Of a stretch of DNA of 64,000 bases, positions 1-12,169 are shown piece after piece; the stretch's first letter is position 1, and each line of letters opens with the position of its first letter. Both the position numbers and the translations under genes were made by a program. Source of the stretch: Gigaspora margarita (Eukaryota > Glomeromycota > Glomeromycetes > Diversisporales > Gigasporaceae); contig WTPW01000320.1 in the NCBI GenBank assembly GCA_009809945.1, forward strand, positions 221,444 through 285,443, read 5' to 3'. The notes under the pieces are model-generated. The model was not told the DNA's origin and did no database searches. It saw only the letters and a list, made by a program, of their open reading frames with translations.

Positions 1-161
1 ATTTGCCAAAAAATTTTTATTTTAATCTTGAAATTATATAGAATTAAAATAAAAAAAATATATTAAATTTATTAAGATAGTTGTTAAGATATTTAAGCTT
101 AAAGTCAAGAAAACTTTTACTTGGAAAAAATTTGGCCCATTTCTATTGACTCACCCCCATA
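1..161. mobile_element. Right end of a MITE, cut by the window edge
   Basis: The last ~25 bases (TTTCTATTGACTCA then CCCCCATA) match the right end of the MITE at 8293-8540 and, inverted, the sequence near 40140. The inner part is the same kind of AT-rich stem. The left half lies outside the window. A TA dinucleotide follows the end, as in the copy at 8.3 kb. Confidence 0.55.
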
Positions 162-1168
162 TAATGGCACTATTAAGAAGAATTGAAACTAGAATGCTAA
201 AAATAGAAAAACAATATAAAGAAACAAGTACTTAGCACTATTCCAACAAAAAGACCATCCTGCAAATGCAAGAAATCCAACCTTGAAAAACTTCTAAAAG
301 AAGAAACTATAGTAGAAGATTTATGGAATAAAAGATATTTACTTTAATAGCATAAATATATCAATGTATCTCAAACTCTACTGAATTAAAGATAAACGAA
401 ATCATCAGAACACAAACTGTATAAAAAAAGTGGTACAGGTTGCAGCACAGATTGGCATTAGGAACAGTGTTTGAAATTAGTATTCTCAGAGTTCTTATGA
501 GAACACTATTTTAAATTGGGCACAGTAAAAATTTTTTATTGTTTTTTATTAAAATTTTTTTTAAGAACAGTAAAATAAAAATAGTATTCTGAAGGATGCA
601 AATTAATAACTCTTTCTGATGATTACTTGTACCAAAATTTTCTTAAACAATAAATCAATTTACTTAAAAATTTATTAAATAAATAGGCTCATTACAACTA
701 TATAAACTTGTTCTAAATACAAAGTTACATATAACCATCAAATTTTATACTATTTTAACCTTTTTTTGTTAAAATATATTAAATTTTAAATAAATAAATA
801 TTCTGCTTAATTTTGAGATTTGGGCCAAGAAAACTTGTCTTGCTCCTTAAGACAAAGTTGTTCATTTCTTTTCTGGCTTTATTTCAACATATAATATATC
901 CAAAAGGGATATAAACTGAGGATTTTACAATCAAAATATCCTAGACTCTTTTTTAACTTTTAAACTTTTAAATTCAGTTCTTTTTGCTTTGATCCCAACA
1001 AATTTTAAGCTCTAACCACGTTTTAAATTATCCAATATTAGTGGTTTTCCTACAAATTATTTAATTTGTACAATTTTTCTTATTTGAACTAATTAAGTTT
1101 ATACAAACAAACAATTACAAATTTGTACTTATTTTAATTTACACAAATCTTGTGTAAATTTTGCTACT
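162..1168. other. AT-rich stretch, no gene seen
   Basis: No open frame resembling a protein, no RNA gene and no clear repeat pair was found here. The sequence is strongly AT-rich with short homopolymer runs. Confidence 0.6.
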
Positions 1169-1174
1169 ATTTAT

Positions 1175-1313
1175 AGGGGTTATCTAAAGCCTTGTACCTT
1201 CATATATTGATTTATATATTGCATAAATTGTATTCTTGATATCTTTATAACCTGCTAACCTTAAATGCATCAAAAACGAACTCTAACAAGGTACAAGGCT
1301 TTAGCCATCCCCT
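1175..1313. mobile_element. Small inverted-repeat element (MITE-like), 139 bp
   Basis: The ends are inverted repeats: AGGGG followed within a few bases by CTAAAGCCTTGTACCTT on the left, and the same sequence on the opposite strand at the right. The six bases ATTTAT flank both sides (1169-1174 and 1314-1319), consistent with a target-site duplication. No coding capacity. Superfamily not assigned. Confidence 0.65.
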
Positions 1314-1354
1314 ATTTATATCATAGTTACACATACTGCCTTTATATTACAAAC

Positions 1355-1464
1355 CATACTAGCTACAAGCCACACTAGCCACAAGCTATACTAGCCACAA
1401 GCCATACTAGCTACAAGGTATACTAGCTACAAGCCACACTAGCCACAAGCTACACTAGCTACAG
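1355..1464. repeat. Minisatellite, 16-bp unit, about 7 copies
   Basis: Seven units of about CAYACTAGCYACAAGC follow one another, mostly exactly 16 bp apart, with a slightly short last unit. Sixteen is not a multiple of three, so it is not a coding repeat. It lies just upstream of the presumed LINE start. Confidence 0.9.
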
Positions 1465-1553
1465 CCACAATATAGTTACACCAACTGTGCAACATTACAC
1501 AAACCAAAAGTTACCAATTTGAAAAGCTCTTGTTAATCTTATTATTTTTCAAT

Positions 1554-4500
1554 ATGCCAACTACTATTGATAATGAAAGCAATCCAAGTACAGCTAGACC
1601 AACTCCATCTAATGCTATACCAACTGCTTGCTTTTTTAAAAATTTATGATCCAATCAAATTGCAACTCATTTCTTTCAAGCCCCTACTATGACTGCAGTA
1701 TAACTGCTACTATTAGATGCCTCTGTTTCAAATTTCATACAAATTTTGTTTCTACTGAAAACAATATCAATTCTCTTAATTCTGATCTTATACCAATCAC
1801 TTCTAACAATCAAACCAAAATACTTCTTAGCCAAACTCTCGAAACTACTGAATTTATTCCTTCTTCTCCTACTGATGATAATTCCTCATCTTCTAGTTTT
1901 CATACTTATAAATGCTACAAATGTAATCTTCAAGTTTACTGCCAAAAAATAAAATAACAAGCATTATCTTCATCAAGATGCTATTTTTTATGCAGACCAA
2001 ATTTATCATAAACAATGCCTTAATCTCTTAACTCAACCCCAACAATCTAATCCACTTACTACTACACGTCAACTACTAACTTCTACTAATTCTCCTGCAA
2101 CTTCCTCTATGATAGAAATTGATCCTCCTTCTCTTTCCTCTCATTCAGCAACTACTACTCAACAACAACCACAAGTACAAATACAACAAGAACATCAACA
2201 AAAATCTTCTCAACCAGAAACACAACTTTTTCAACATAAACAACAACAACAAACACAATTTTCCCAACAAGAAGAACAAAACAAGCAAATACAACAACAA
2301 CAACAACAACAACAACAACAGCAACAAAATAATTCTCCAGGCCTGGATTGGTTTCAACTCTACTCTGTCACACCTGATATGGAACCATATACTATACTTA
2401 ATATATTATTTTCATAGCAAATTCTTGATTTTATTAAACCTTTTCTTAATAATTTTAAACCTGGCCAAGTCAAAAAACCAGCAACTGATACTCAATGTGC
2501 TTCTAAATATACCTTTAACTATTTACTCAAACAAATGAAGAATACTGGACGGTTAAATTGGTCAAATGGTTTTTAAACTGAGGCTGGCCAAAAACCTAAA
2601 TTTCTTACTGATCTAATTTATCAACATAACTCTTCAATTGATAGATCAATTACTATACCTTTTGAAATACTTTTTTTTACTTTTAAAAACATCTTGCTTC
2701 AATTTACAACAACACTCTTTACTAAACTTAACTATCCTAAAATTTTTACTTTTTATCAGTCTATTCCACCCTACACTACTAATAATTGTAACAATATTGC
2801 TCTAAACCTAGCCAGATTACATCTTTTTTTTCAACTATCAAACTATTAACAGAACAAATTTATTGAAAATATACATATCCATCCACTTAGTCTTAAAACC
2901 AACTTCCTTATTAGTAAAGATAGTCCTAATACTTCTCTATATAAACTCCAAAATGATAACAAATTTAATATTAATATTTCACTTAATATACCTAAACATG
3001 AATTTCTTGAACCTTCCATATCCCTACTTTAAACTCCTACAAATCTGATTTTGATCTTTGGTTTGAATCATTCTATAACCAATATAAATGACAATTTAAA
3101 GAAATAGATGAACAACATCAATTGAAAACCTACAATTATATCAAATGGCAAATTTCTTTTCAAGTAGCTACTGCTTGCAAAAGATTACTTTCTAAATCTT
3201 TTGAAATCCTATTAATCTCCTTACTTCATAAACGCTCTCAACTTTGTACTAAAGCAGCTTTATTCCATATTCATACATGTACTTATAGTATCGAAAAACC
3301 ATGTACTACTCTATCCAAAGATACAGAATATAATTTTCAAAATCTCTCTAATTTCTTTTTTCAACAATCCTATATAAAATTTCTAGTTACTCAAACTAAT
3401 AATCAAACATGGATTAAGCCTAAAATGGACTTTTCTATATTTGATAAGGACAATAAAAACACAGCATTATTTCAAAATACATACCTACAAATCTTTTTCA
3501 CAAACTTTCTTGTGATACTGAAGAAGAATTTATAAAACTTAACAATACTGAAACCAAAAACAAGCATAAAGCATACTATTTTTACAAATAATTTAAAGTA
3601 TCTCTTACTGCTGCTACAAAAAATGATAAAATTATTCAATTAAATAAGCTACAAGCAATTTAAAAACTTACTTCTAAACCTATTAATACCTATTATCTTG
3701 CTCATGCTATCACTTACTACTATATAATGAAACAAAAAAATTTACCTATTCTCAAATTCTTCAATACTACAAATCAATTGCTCTTCCTAAAGCAGAAAAA
3801 ATTATTAAAGACAAATTTCAAATTAATTTTACAACTCCTCAAATATTAGATGCTACTTTTTTTTTAATCCTAACATAGTAGTTAACTCAAACTAACCAAA
3901 CCTTATCCTATAATTCTTTTTAAATTTGTCTTCTATAGAAAACATAAATGCAGCCACCACTTCTAGAATTATAATGTTCTCTATTGATAATGGGCCATTT
4001 CTAGAAGAGAATGATGTAAATAAACAGGTGAATAAGTCTATTTACACGGAGGACCAAGATTATGATGGCCAGACCCAATGTACAGGGCAGGCTATGGTAC
4101 CCTGCACAGCTGTGAGAACCAAGCTTAAAATGGCAAGCACTTCTATAGAAGACAACTGCAATACTTTAGATATTATATTTTTATCTCCCTCTGAAGTACA
4201 ACTTTTCTTTAATAACTCTTTGCTATTAACTAATACCAACTTCAATAACGATTCAATATCAGAAACTTATGATGAATCTATATTTAAAAAGACTTTAGTG
4301 ATAAAGAAATTGAAATTCCTACAAACTCTTTAACTGATAGAAACTATAATGACCCCAATCTTAGCTCTTTTGAAATATTTGACCCAACAACATGCTATAA
4401 TAAATTTCTTTATTATTATAGACTACAGATCTTACTCTCTCCACAAACTGTAGGCTCCTTCCTGCAATATATACTAGAATATTACTCTATATTTTATTCA

Positions 4501-4800
4501 AACCAATATATCAAAATTTTTGTCAAACAACATCCTCAAATTGACTACTTTTTCACAGAAGCACATTTTATCTTCCATATAAAAACTTAGTTCAGGTCAC
4601 TTTATAATTTCATCTTTTGGAGAGCTACCAACCTTCTGTAATATAAAGCTCAAATCATCTAATAATAATTTTCAAATACCAATTTATACTGATAATCCTT
4701 TTTTCATCATCTAATTTACAACTACACAAAATTCCAAATCTTAATACCAATACAACCTCTATAACCAATGCTCAAACAATTATACACAATTCTAACACAC
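1554..4800 (+). pseudogene. LINE 1 ORF1-like region
   Basis: An ATG at 1554 opens a protein-like stretch (MPTTIDNESNPS) that soon shifts frame. The readable pieces continue as one low-complexity protein rich in Asn, Gln, Ser and Thr: a Cys pair in YKCYKCN near 1905, a glutamine tract from a CAA repeat at about 2290-2325, then longer segments near 2420-2830, 3122-3535 and 3926-4333. I do not recognise a nucleic-acid-binding fold in it. The ORF1 label rests on its position before the endonuclease and on codon continuity. Stops and frame changes are frequent. Confidence 0.5.
2290..2325 (+). repeat. CAA trinucleotide microsatellite
   Basis: About twelve CAA/CAG triplets in a row encode a polyglutamine run in the LINE 1 ORF1-like frame. 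Confidence 0.9.
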
Positions 4801-4839
4801 TATATATACCAAATAAAACTATAATAATTGAAACTGAAT

Positions 4840-6460
4840 ATATTTCTATTTCTATAAAGATAGCTTCACATAATACAAATGAACTTTTACAATCTACAAA
4901 AAAACTCCTTATTGAAGAAATCTTAAGTCAAAACCAATATAATATTTTTGGTCTTTCAGAGACTTATTTAACTCAAAAAGATGGAAAATTTTTAAATAAG
5001 GGGGCTTCTAGAAATTACGTAATATTTTTGTTACTAATAAATTTCAAAATTTTACCCCACCCACCCACACCTGATACTCTATTAGCCAATCAAATTTATA
5101 TGTTCAATTTATGAAATTGATAATAGCTATTGCTCTACTGGACCAATTTAGATGATTTAACTATCAAAATGTTCGTCTCACTAAGACGATTCTAACAAGC
5201 CCAAAATTGTTAAAATCTAATCACAGGGTCCTAAGATCATTTAACTTTTGTGTAATTTTAATAGTGATTTTTTAAAATCACTAAGTAAATATCTTTAATA
5301 TTGAATAACTTTTGATACACTGGCCCGTTTTGGATTATTTAACTACCAAAATGTTTGTCTTAGTGAGACGATTCTAAAAAGTACAAAATCGCTAAATTCA
5401 AATCACAGGATTTCAAGATCAATAAAGATTTTATTGTTTGTTTAACAATACAAATCTTTATCGATCTTGGAATCCTGTTATTAGAATTTAGTGATTTTGG
5501 GCTTGTTAGAATCGTCTCACTAAGACGAACATTTTGGTAGTTAAATCATCCAAAACGGGCTAGTGGATCAAAAGTTATTCAATATTAAACATATTTATTT
5601 AGTGATTACGCAAAAGTTGAATGATCGCGGGACCCTGTGATTAGATTTTAACGATTTTGGCTTGTTAGAATCGTCTCAGTGAGACGAACAATTTGGTAGT
5701 AAATCATCTAAACTAGTCCAGTATAGCAATAGTTATTAATAATTTTATAATTTTATACTTTTGGTCAGAATTATAAAATTTTGACCAGAATTATAATTAT
5801 AACCTGATATTTTCAGGAACCCACACACCCACTAAAAAATTACATAATTTCTGGAAGCCCCCTAACAGATCAAAACTATACTAGCATTTGGAGCTCCTTT
5901 TCCAACCCACATCAAGCTGGTGTAGAACTTTTTATTCACAACAAAATCTCCAAATATATTGCACGTACTCATAATTTTAATGCCCATATAATAGGCTTTG
6001 ATCTACATTTCAAAAATACTCCTATCAGATTACTTCAAATTTATATTCCTACTACCAAGAAAAAACAACTTTGAAAAGAAATACAAGAACAAATTATTAC
6101 ATTATATCAAAATCCTAAATATCAATACATAATTATAGGAGACTTTAATAGTGTTCCAAATCTCTAAATCGATCGATCTCCTTCTAAGAAGACCTCAGTT
6201 CCTGAAACTCAACTTAATAAATTTCTTATTAGTTACCAATATAAAGATATCTACTGTTTTTTCTTTCCTAATACTCAAAATTTCACATTTCAATGCTCAA
6301 ATATTCAGAGCAGAATAGATCAGATCTGAACTAATCTGAGTATTACAAATATAGATTATACAAACATTCTTCCAAACAATATCTTTGAATAAGATCACAA
6401 TACTATTACATTAGAACTATCTGTTATAACCAACAAACCCAAACCACGCAAACAATATAA
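4840..6460 (+). pseudogene. LINE 1 endonuclease (AP/EEP type), interrupted
   Basis: The start reads KIASHNTNELLQ and continues through FGLSETYLT, which fits the N-terminal strand and catalytic Glu region of LINE AP-like endonucleases. After the fold-back insertion the domain resumes (SIWSSFSNPHQAGVELFIH) and reaches IIGDFNSVPN near 6130-6160, the GDFN catalytic signature, then SRIDQI near 6310 and DHNTITLEL near 6390, the terminal Asp-His motif. The enzyme class nicks target DNA for target-primed reverse transcription. This copy has in-frame stops near 6074, 6166 and 6390 and a frame offset across the insertion, so it is not functional. Confidence 0.8.
5000..5862. mobile_element. Fold-back element (PIF/Harbinger-like ends), 863 bp
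   Basis: Terminal inverted repeats start GGGGGCTTCTAGAAATTA on the left and the same with one or two changes on the right. The trinucleotide TAA flanks both ends (4997-4999, 5863-5865), which is the 3-bp duplication typical of PIF/Harbinger elements. Inside is a large nested palindrome centred near 5430. It carries four copies of a shared module, two in each orientation, around 5138-5200, 5318-5380, 5498-5575 and 5662-5730. No transposase. It sits in the LINE 1 endonuclease. Confidence 0.75.
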
Positions 6461-7029
6461 AAGGAAAAATTTCTTTGGAAAAACTGTACGAGAGAAAATC
6501 TAGAAAATTATGCAAATCAAACTATACTAAAGTTGCAAAAACTATATACACAAATAGATCAAATTACTAACTGAAACCAGCTCAACAAATTCTGGAATAA
6601 ACTTCAAAAAACTCTAACTAAAGCTTCTACCAAACATATTCCCTTTCACAAAATTAATACTATTAAAGAAATTAAGAAACTTCTTCATCAAAACAAACTC
6701 CTCTCTTTTATAGATTTAAAGAAATTCAATATCTCAAACACTATATTTCCTCTTCTAACTTTTCTTTACTTTGTGAAAAATATATATTACAATATACTAA
6801 CTGCTTACTTCAACTACCAGTACCTACTCTATCACAAATTAAAGAAGAATTTTAACAAATCTAGACTGCTCTTAAAATCCAACAAAAACAAACTATCTAC
6901 AAAGAAATTCAACAAAAAATTAAAAACTGTAACCAATCCTTTTTAGAAACTCCAAAATTTTTTTATAAAAAATTCTTGAAAAATACAATAATATACATAT
7001 CAATAGACTATCTATTGAAGATTCACTTT

Positions 7030-7842
7030 TTATAGAACACAAGGGAATTTTTAATGCAATTCATAATCACTTCACTGAATACTTCAAAGAAAACCCCTTT
7101 CAACCAATTCTACCTTTCTCTGAATTCTATTATCTTTATAAAGCACATCCTGAGCATAAAGAATACTATCATAACTTATTTCAAGATATTACAGATCAAG
7201 AATGGCAAGATATCTTATCCAATCTTCCAAATCAAAAAGCAGCAGGTCCTTCTGAAATCTACTATGAACACATCAAATATGCTAGTTACAAAGCACAAAC
7301 ACTCTTTAAAAAATTTTTTAATAAATGCTTTCAACTTCAAAAAGTTTTTATAGATTGGAAATCCTCTAATATTTTTCTTATTCCAAAAAATCTAATTGGA
7401 TTTTACTCTAAATCAAGTTTGCTCAATTTCTATTATTGAATCTTTCAAAAAAACCTTTACCAAAATTTTTACTAAATGACTTAATCAAATTATCTCTAAC
7501 AACAATCTTCTATCTGGTCTAAATTTTGCTGCCTCAAAAAATTCTTCTATTCACATTCCTATACAAATTCTTCATAATACTATTGAACACTATAAAATAT
7601 ATAATAAAGAAGCTTGGATTATTTTTTAGGATATGTCCAAAGCATTTGGCAAAATCAATATCTCACGCCTTCAAGATACCTGTAAAAGAATTGGTATTTC
7701 CAGTTCAGGTATCAATCTAATTACTGAACTACGCTTATCAAGACAAGCAAGGATTATTACTGCTTATGGTCTTACCTCTCCTATTAATTCTGGAATAGAA
7801 CAAGGAGAGACCTACTCTCCTTTACTTTGGAAAATTTACTAT
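7030..7842 (+). pseudogene. LINE 1 reverse transcriptase, 5' part
   Basis: The pieces show the order of a LINE reverse transcriptase. LPNQKAAGPSEIYYEHIKY near 7230-7280 is the finger motif with the usual GP core. DMSKAF near 7630 is motif A with the first catalytic Asp. SGIEQGETYSPLLWKIYY near 7790-7842 is motif B. The last codon before the break is the second Tyr of KIYY. The domain is cut at that point by the Gypsy fossil and resumes at 18765. Several frame changes occur between 7054 and 7633 and a stop lies just before motif A, so the copy is dead. Confidence 0.88.
7838..7842. repeat. Target-site duplication ACTAT, left of Gypsy 1
   Basis: ACTAT occurs directly before the left LTR and again at 18765-18769 directly after the right LTR. 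Dropping one copy together with the element gives an unbroken LINE codon series KIYYDPIF. Confidence 0.93.
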
Positions 7843-8624
7843 TGTTATAGAACGAGTTTAATTATTATTTTACTATTATTTTTATTATTTGTATTATTAT
7901 TTTATTATTAGTTTTTTAATATTATTTTCTAGTATTTACATATTATTATTATTATTATTGTATTAATATTACTTTATAAGGCTTAGTTAGAAGTACGAAC
8001 AAAATGGTAACATTTCTACCATTTCTACCATTTCTACCATTTCTACTATTTTTACCGTTTCTACTTCTAATGATCAAAAAGTATATAAACTCTAGTTTTC
8101 TGCCCTCCTGTACAATAGACTCAGATTCCCCTCTCCTCCCTCTAATGTTTAGGAATAGTTATCTATCTTGAATATTATATCATAAATAAATAAAATATAT
8201 CTTGGCCAAATAAATACTCTCTTGCTCTTTAATAAATAAATATAATGAACTGCTTTAGTGAAGTAATATTCTACTTGCACACTGCTTCATATGGGCTGCC
8301 GTTAATAGAAATCAAGCAAATTTTTTTTAGTAACTTTTTTTAAAAGTTTAGATCAAAATAACTTAACAAACCCTTGATCAAATTTGATAAATTTTTTTTA
8401 AATTAATTCTATAAGTTTATAAAATTAATTTAAAAAAAAATTTATCAAATTTGATTAAATTTTTGTTAAGTTATTTCTGTTCAAAGTTTCAAAAATATTT
8501 TATTATAAAAAATTTGCTTGATTTCTATTGACTCAAGCCCATATCTTCTCTGACTCCTTACAATATCCCTGTCACTGTGTGTTGTATTGCAAGTGCTATA
8601 TTGAAGGCAATAGTCACTTGTAAC
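7843..8624 (+). repeat. 5' LTR of Gypsy 1
   Basis: Begins TGTTATAGAACGAG and ends CACTTGTAAC, with the next base A completing a possible CA end. It is 782 bp because it carries a MITE that the 3' LTR lacks. Features shared with the 3' LTR are TTA/ATT microsatellite stretches near the start and a 9-bp tandem repeat CATTTCTAC (about five copies near 8010-8065, fewer in the 3' LTR). Confidence 0.95.
8293..8540. mobile_element. MITE in the 5' LTR, 248 bp, TA-flanked
   Basis: Nearly perfect stem: the left end GGGCTGCCGTTAATAGAAAT pairs with the right end ATTTCTATTGACTCAAGCCC. The 3' LTR has an uninterrupted CATATCTTCTC at the matching place. The new sequence fits either a TA duplication with T/A added to the ends, or a 4-bp ATAT duplication. 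Relatives occur at 1-161 and near 40138. No coding capacity. Confidence 0.85.
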
Positions 8625-8627
8625 ATT

Positions 8628-8645
8628 TGGTGCCTTCTAGCAGAA
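8628..8645 (+). other. Putative primer-binding site of Gypsy 1
   Basis: TGGTGCCTTCTAGCAGAA begins a few bases after the LTR end, the expected place for a tRNA-primed start of minus-strand DNA. TGG would pair with the tRNA CCA end. I cannot name the tRNA. Confidence 0.6.
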
Positions 8646-8760
8646 ATCATTAAAAACAGCTAGAACTCTTAGGACCTTTTCCTCTTCTCTCTGCAAGGAT
8701 ATTTTTCTTGCCTCTTTTCTTCTCTTATTAAGTTATTATTTTTGGTTTACCTGTCGAATT

Positions 8761-8884
8761 AAAAAAGATTCGTTTAGAAGGGCATACTTGAAGCCTCTTG
8801 CTTTTGTAGCACTGGTATTTTCTTGTCAAAATAAAAAAGATTCGTTTAGAAGGGCATACTTGAAGCCTCTGCTTTTGTAGCACT
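8761..8884 (+). repeat. Direct duplication, ~52 bp at 72-bp spacing
   Basis: The segment starting AAAAAAGATTCGTTTAGAAG at 8761 recurs at 8833, including the run GAAGGGCATACTTGAAGCCT and the end TTTTGTAGCACT. It lies in the untranslated leader of Gypsy 1. Confidence 0.92.
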
Positions 8885-9045
8885 TTTATTGTTTAGTTAT
8901 TTGTTATTAGTTATTTTTTTTTAGACCCAGATTGAAATTTTCTTACCTTTTCTTAGTATATTCTAGATACTTTAGTATCTAACCCTTTTTTCCTTTTCTC
9001 TTAAGTCAAAAAAATTTTAAATTGCTTATCTCTTAGACCTTTTAT

Positions 9046-11000
9046 ATGAGTAGAGCTTACCAAATTTATTTAGAACAAATTGAAGCACACGATGCCCAAT
9101 ATCCTTCTCCTCTTGCAACTGAAGCTATACAAGTCACTGATCCTGATTTATCTTGCTCTATTTGTTTTCCACCTACTGTCTACTATAGCCAGTTTTGCCA
9201 TTTTTGGTTACAATACCAAACTGCTTATTCTGCTACCAGCTATACTCAACAAACTATCAGAGCCCATTTTGAACTTTGCCAACCTAGTGCAAATTATAAT
9301 ATTGTTAGAGCTGTAGCTAAAGACATAGTTTTTAGTTGTTGATATAATAATCCTGATCTCAACCCTGCTGGAATAATTGCTGCTTTCCTTTGTCATTATA
9401 CCCACTTTACTCTTCTTCCTATCTTACCTAATAACTTTGAAGCTACTACCTTTGATCTTTATATTAAAGGACCTACTCAATCTACTTCTTTTCAAACCTG
9501 CCCTAATAACACTCTTGCAAATCTTCCTATTAGCCAAATCTACCAAGAGAATAACCAAGACCTTGAATTCAGTATCTCTTTCATGCTACAATCTATCTTA
9601 CCATTGCCCCTGAAGGCCTTGATAATTTAGCCAGACCCTCTTATTCTTCTACCTTACCTCCTTACAATAAAGACACTCCCAAGTCCAATTTCCTCCTCGT
9701 ATTCTACTTCCTTCTTCACCACTTACTACTATCCAACTTGACCAACCTCTTTCTCGATCTAATACACCACCTCCTAATCCACTACCAAGATTTCTTCAAA
9801 ATCTTAATCCTATACAATATTTTTGATGAAATTCCCCACCAGTAACTACCTTCAATTACCAGTTGTAAATGAACTGTACCAAACTAATCCCACTCTTAAT
9901 ACTACTTCTCTAACTACACCTCCTCTACACCATCAACCACATAATCTTTTTGATCCTCAACCTGCTCCTACTGATCACCAGATAATTGAAGTACCCCAAA
10001 TGACTCCTCTACAACCAAATGTACCAGCTGAACAACCCAACCAAACCCTAATACTACTCATATTGACCCACCTCCTTTACAAGTTCAACATCAAATCTAT
10101 CTTCCCCAAGTTGAAATTATTGAACCTCACATAGTTGGAGCCTATCCTAACCTAGCTGTTATTGAACCTGAAGCCTTAGAAAAAGTAAATTTAGAAGTAA
10201 ATTTACCAGAACAAGAAGAAAACCTTAACAAAGAATTAGTTGAATCAGAAGAAACATCAGAAAAAGAAGCATCAGAAGAAAAAGAAGTCCTAGAAGAACT
10301 AAACCAAGAAGAATTAGTTGAAACAGAAGAAGAACTTGAAGAACCTGACCAAGAAGAACTTATATTTTTAGAATCAGAATCAGACACTACAGTAGAAGAC
10401 CAAGAACCTGAAAGAAATATGGCTGAAGTTGCTTTAAATGCCACTGCTAAAGCCATGACTGCTCTTGCCAATGCTATAGGAAAAGGCAATGAAAAATTCC
10501 TGCTTAAAATTGATTTTTACCGTGGTGATAGAACCCAAGATCCTGTAACCTTAATAGAAAAATTTGAATGTGCTGCTAAAGCTAACCACTAGAGCCCTGC
10601 TTGCCAACTAGAACTTGCCTGTGCATATATGAAAGATAATACTCAGGAATGGCTTACTAGTCTTGAGCATGAGCCTACCCATTTTCATCACCAAGACCAT
10701 AATAATGAAGATATTGTTAGCTTTACTCACATTTTTAAAGAAAAATTTTGCACCACCAAATAGAAAGCCACCTAGCAAAAACAACTTTTTGAAATCAAAC
10801 AAGGTACAGATATAGTTGATATCTAATATTAGCCGCTTTAAACGCCTTAGGGAATGAGTAGACCCAAGAGAAGTTTTCTCTGTTTTAGTAATGATCCAAT
10901 TCTTTATTCAAGAACTGTGCCCAGAATATGCCATAAATGTCCAAGCTGCTGAATCTGAAATCTTGGATGCTGCAATTGCTGAAGCACGCAAATAGGAAAC
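9046..11000 (+). pseudogene. Gypsy 1 gag region
   Basis: The first part (~9046-10130) is Pro/Thr/Gln-rich and unrecognised. A glutamate-rich acidic stretch (~10180-10400) follows. From about 10420 to 10990 the sequence resembles the capsid part of a retrotransposon gag protein (KIDFYRGDRTQDPVTLIEKF, then a Trp-containing segment near 10650 and FKEKFC near 10740). Fossil, broken. Confidence 0.75.
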
Positions 11001-11499
11001 CAAACAGATAATGATCTCTGATCATAATGCAAATGATACTAACAAAGCTATAGAATGCCTTACAGAACAAATTAATAAGCTTAGTATCAACCTTGCTAAA
11101 ATCAAGCTGCTCCTACTCCTACTCCTGCTTATTACTCTGACCAAAATAAGGACCAACCCCAGCAAGGAGCCACCAATGCCACCTGTTATTATTGTGGACA
11201 AAAAGAACATTTTATCTGAAATTGTCATGCCCAGTTCCAAGATAACAAAAGGGACAACCAAGAATACCAATCTTGAGGCTGAAGTACTAATTACTTCTCT
11301 AGGAACAACCAGTCCTATGACAGATCCAGATCTCAAAACCGAAGTAGATCCAGGGACTAAAACTATAATAATAATTGCTCTGGATATGATCAGCCCTGAA
11401 GCTGAAGCCAGTCATATAATAGATACAGAAATGACTGGAATTACTGATCCTCTAACCGATCCAGATCCAGAAATTGCTCTTCTACTTCTTACCCACATG

Positions 11500-11950
11500 A
11501 TGTGTATACAATTGATACTATGAAAGATTATACTTATGAGCAGTTTGAAACTTTTCTTGTTAATGAATCTATACGTACCACACTTGCTAGTTACTTGATT
11601 CAAGAATCTAAAGCCACTCAGATCCAGACACCAACCTATACCACTCCTATTAAATGCAAGATTAAACTTCAAGAAAAACTCTATTATGCTGTAATTGATA
11701 GTAGAGCTGCTATCAGTATGATCTCTTACCAAGTTGTGAAAGAACTTGGACTAAAAATTGAAGCTCCTTCTACTAGCCTTATTGTCTCTGCTGCTGGATC
11801 CTCAGTTCACTCTCTTGGAATCATTAAAAATCTCCCAATTGAGATTAAAGGAACTACTATCCCTCTGGATGTTAAAGTTATGAATACTACATTTTATTCA
11901 TTACTTTTAGGTAATGATTGGTCGCAGAAAATAGATGCAAGCTACAATTG
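11500..11950 (+). pseudogene. Gypsy 1 aspartic protease region
   Basis: A retropepsin-like segment: a Lys-rich strand, then the active-site loop region near 11690-11715, AAGSSVHSLGIIKNLPIEI near 11790-11840, and LLLGNDW near 11905, the second conserved strand of Gypsy proteases. Part of a fossil. Confidence 0.8.
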
Positions 11951-12169
11951 AAAAAATAAAGCTTATACTCTTCGATGAAAAAGAAAAAGATTCATGTACC
12001 TACCACCTATGAAAATAACCAACCCCTACCTACCCAATCTACACTTACCGATAAAAAGGATTTGGAAAAATTTGAACAAGAGTATCTTAGTCCAAAAGAA
12101 GCTTTTATAGCAGATACAGGACCAAACACCTGGACCATTGTTACTTGCAGACCCAGACCCAGTGCATCC

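Noticed and set aside
1355-1464. CRISPR-like array
   Set aside because: Sixteen-base units directly abut with no spacers, in a eukaryote-type sequence; it is a minisatellite.
10142-10489. Ser-rich frame on the minus strand
   Set aside because: It is the antisense of the glutamate-rich stretch of the Gypsy 1 gag region.
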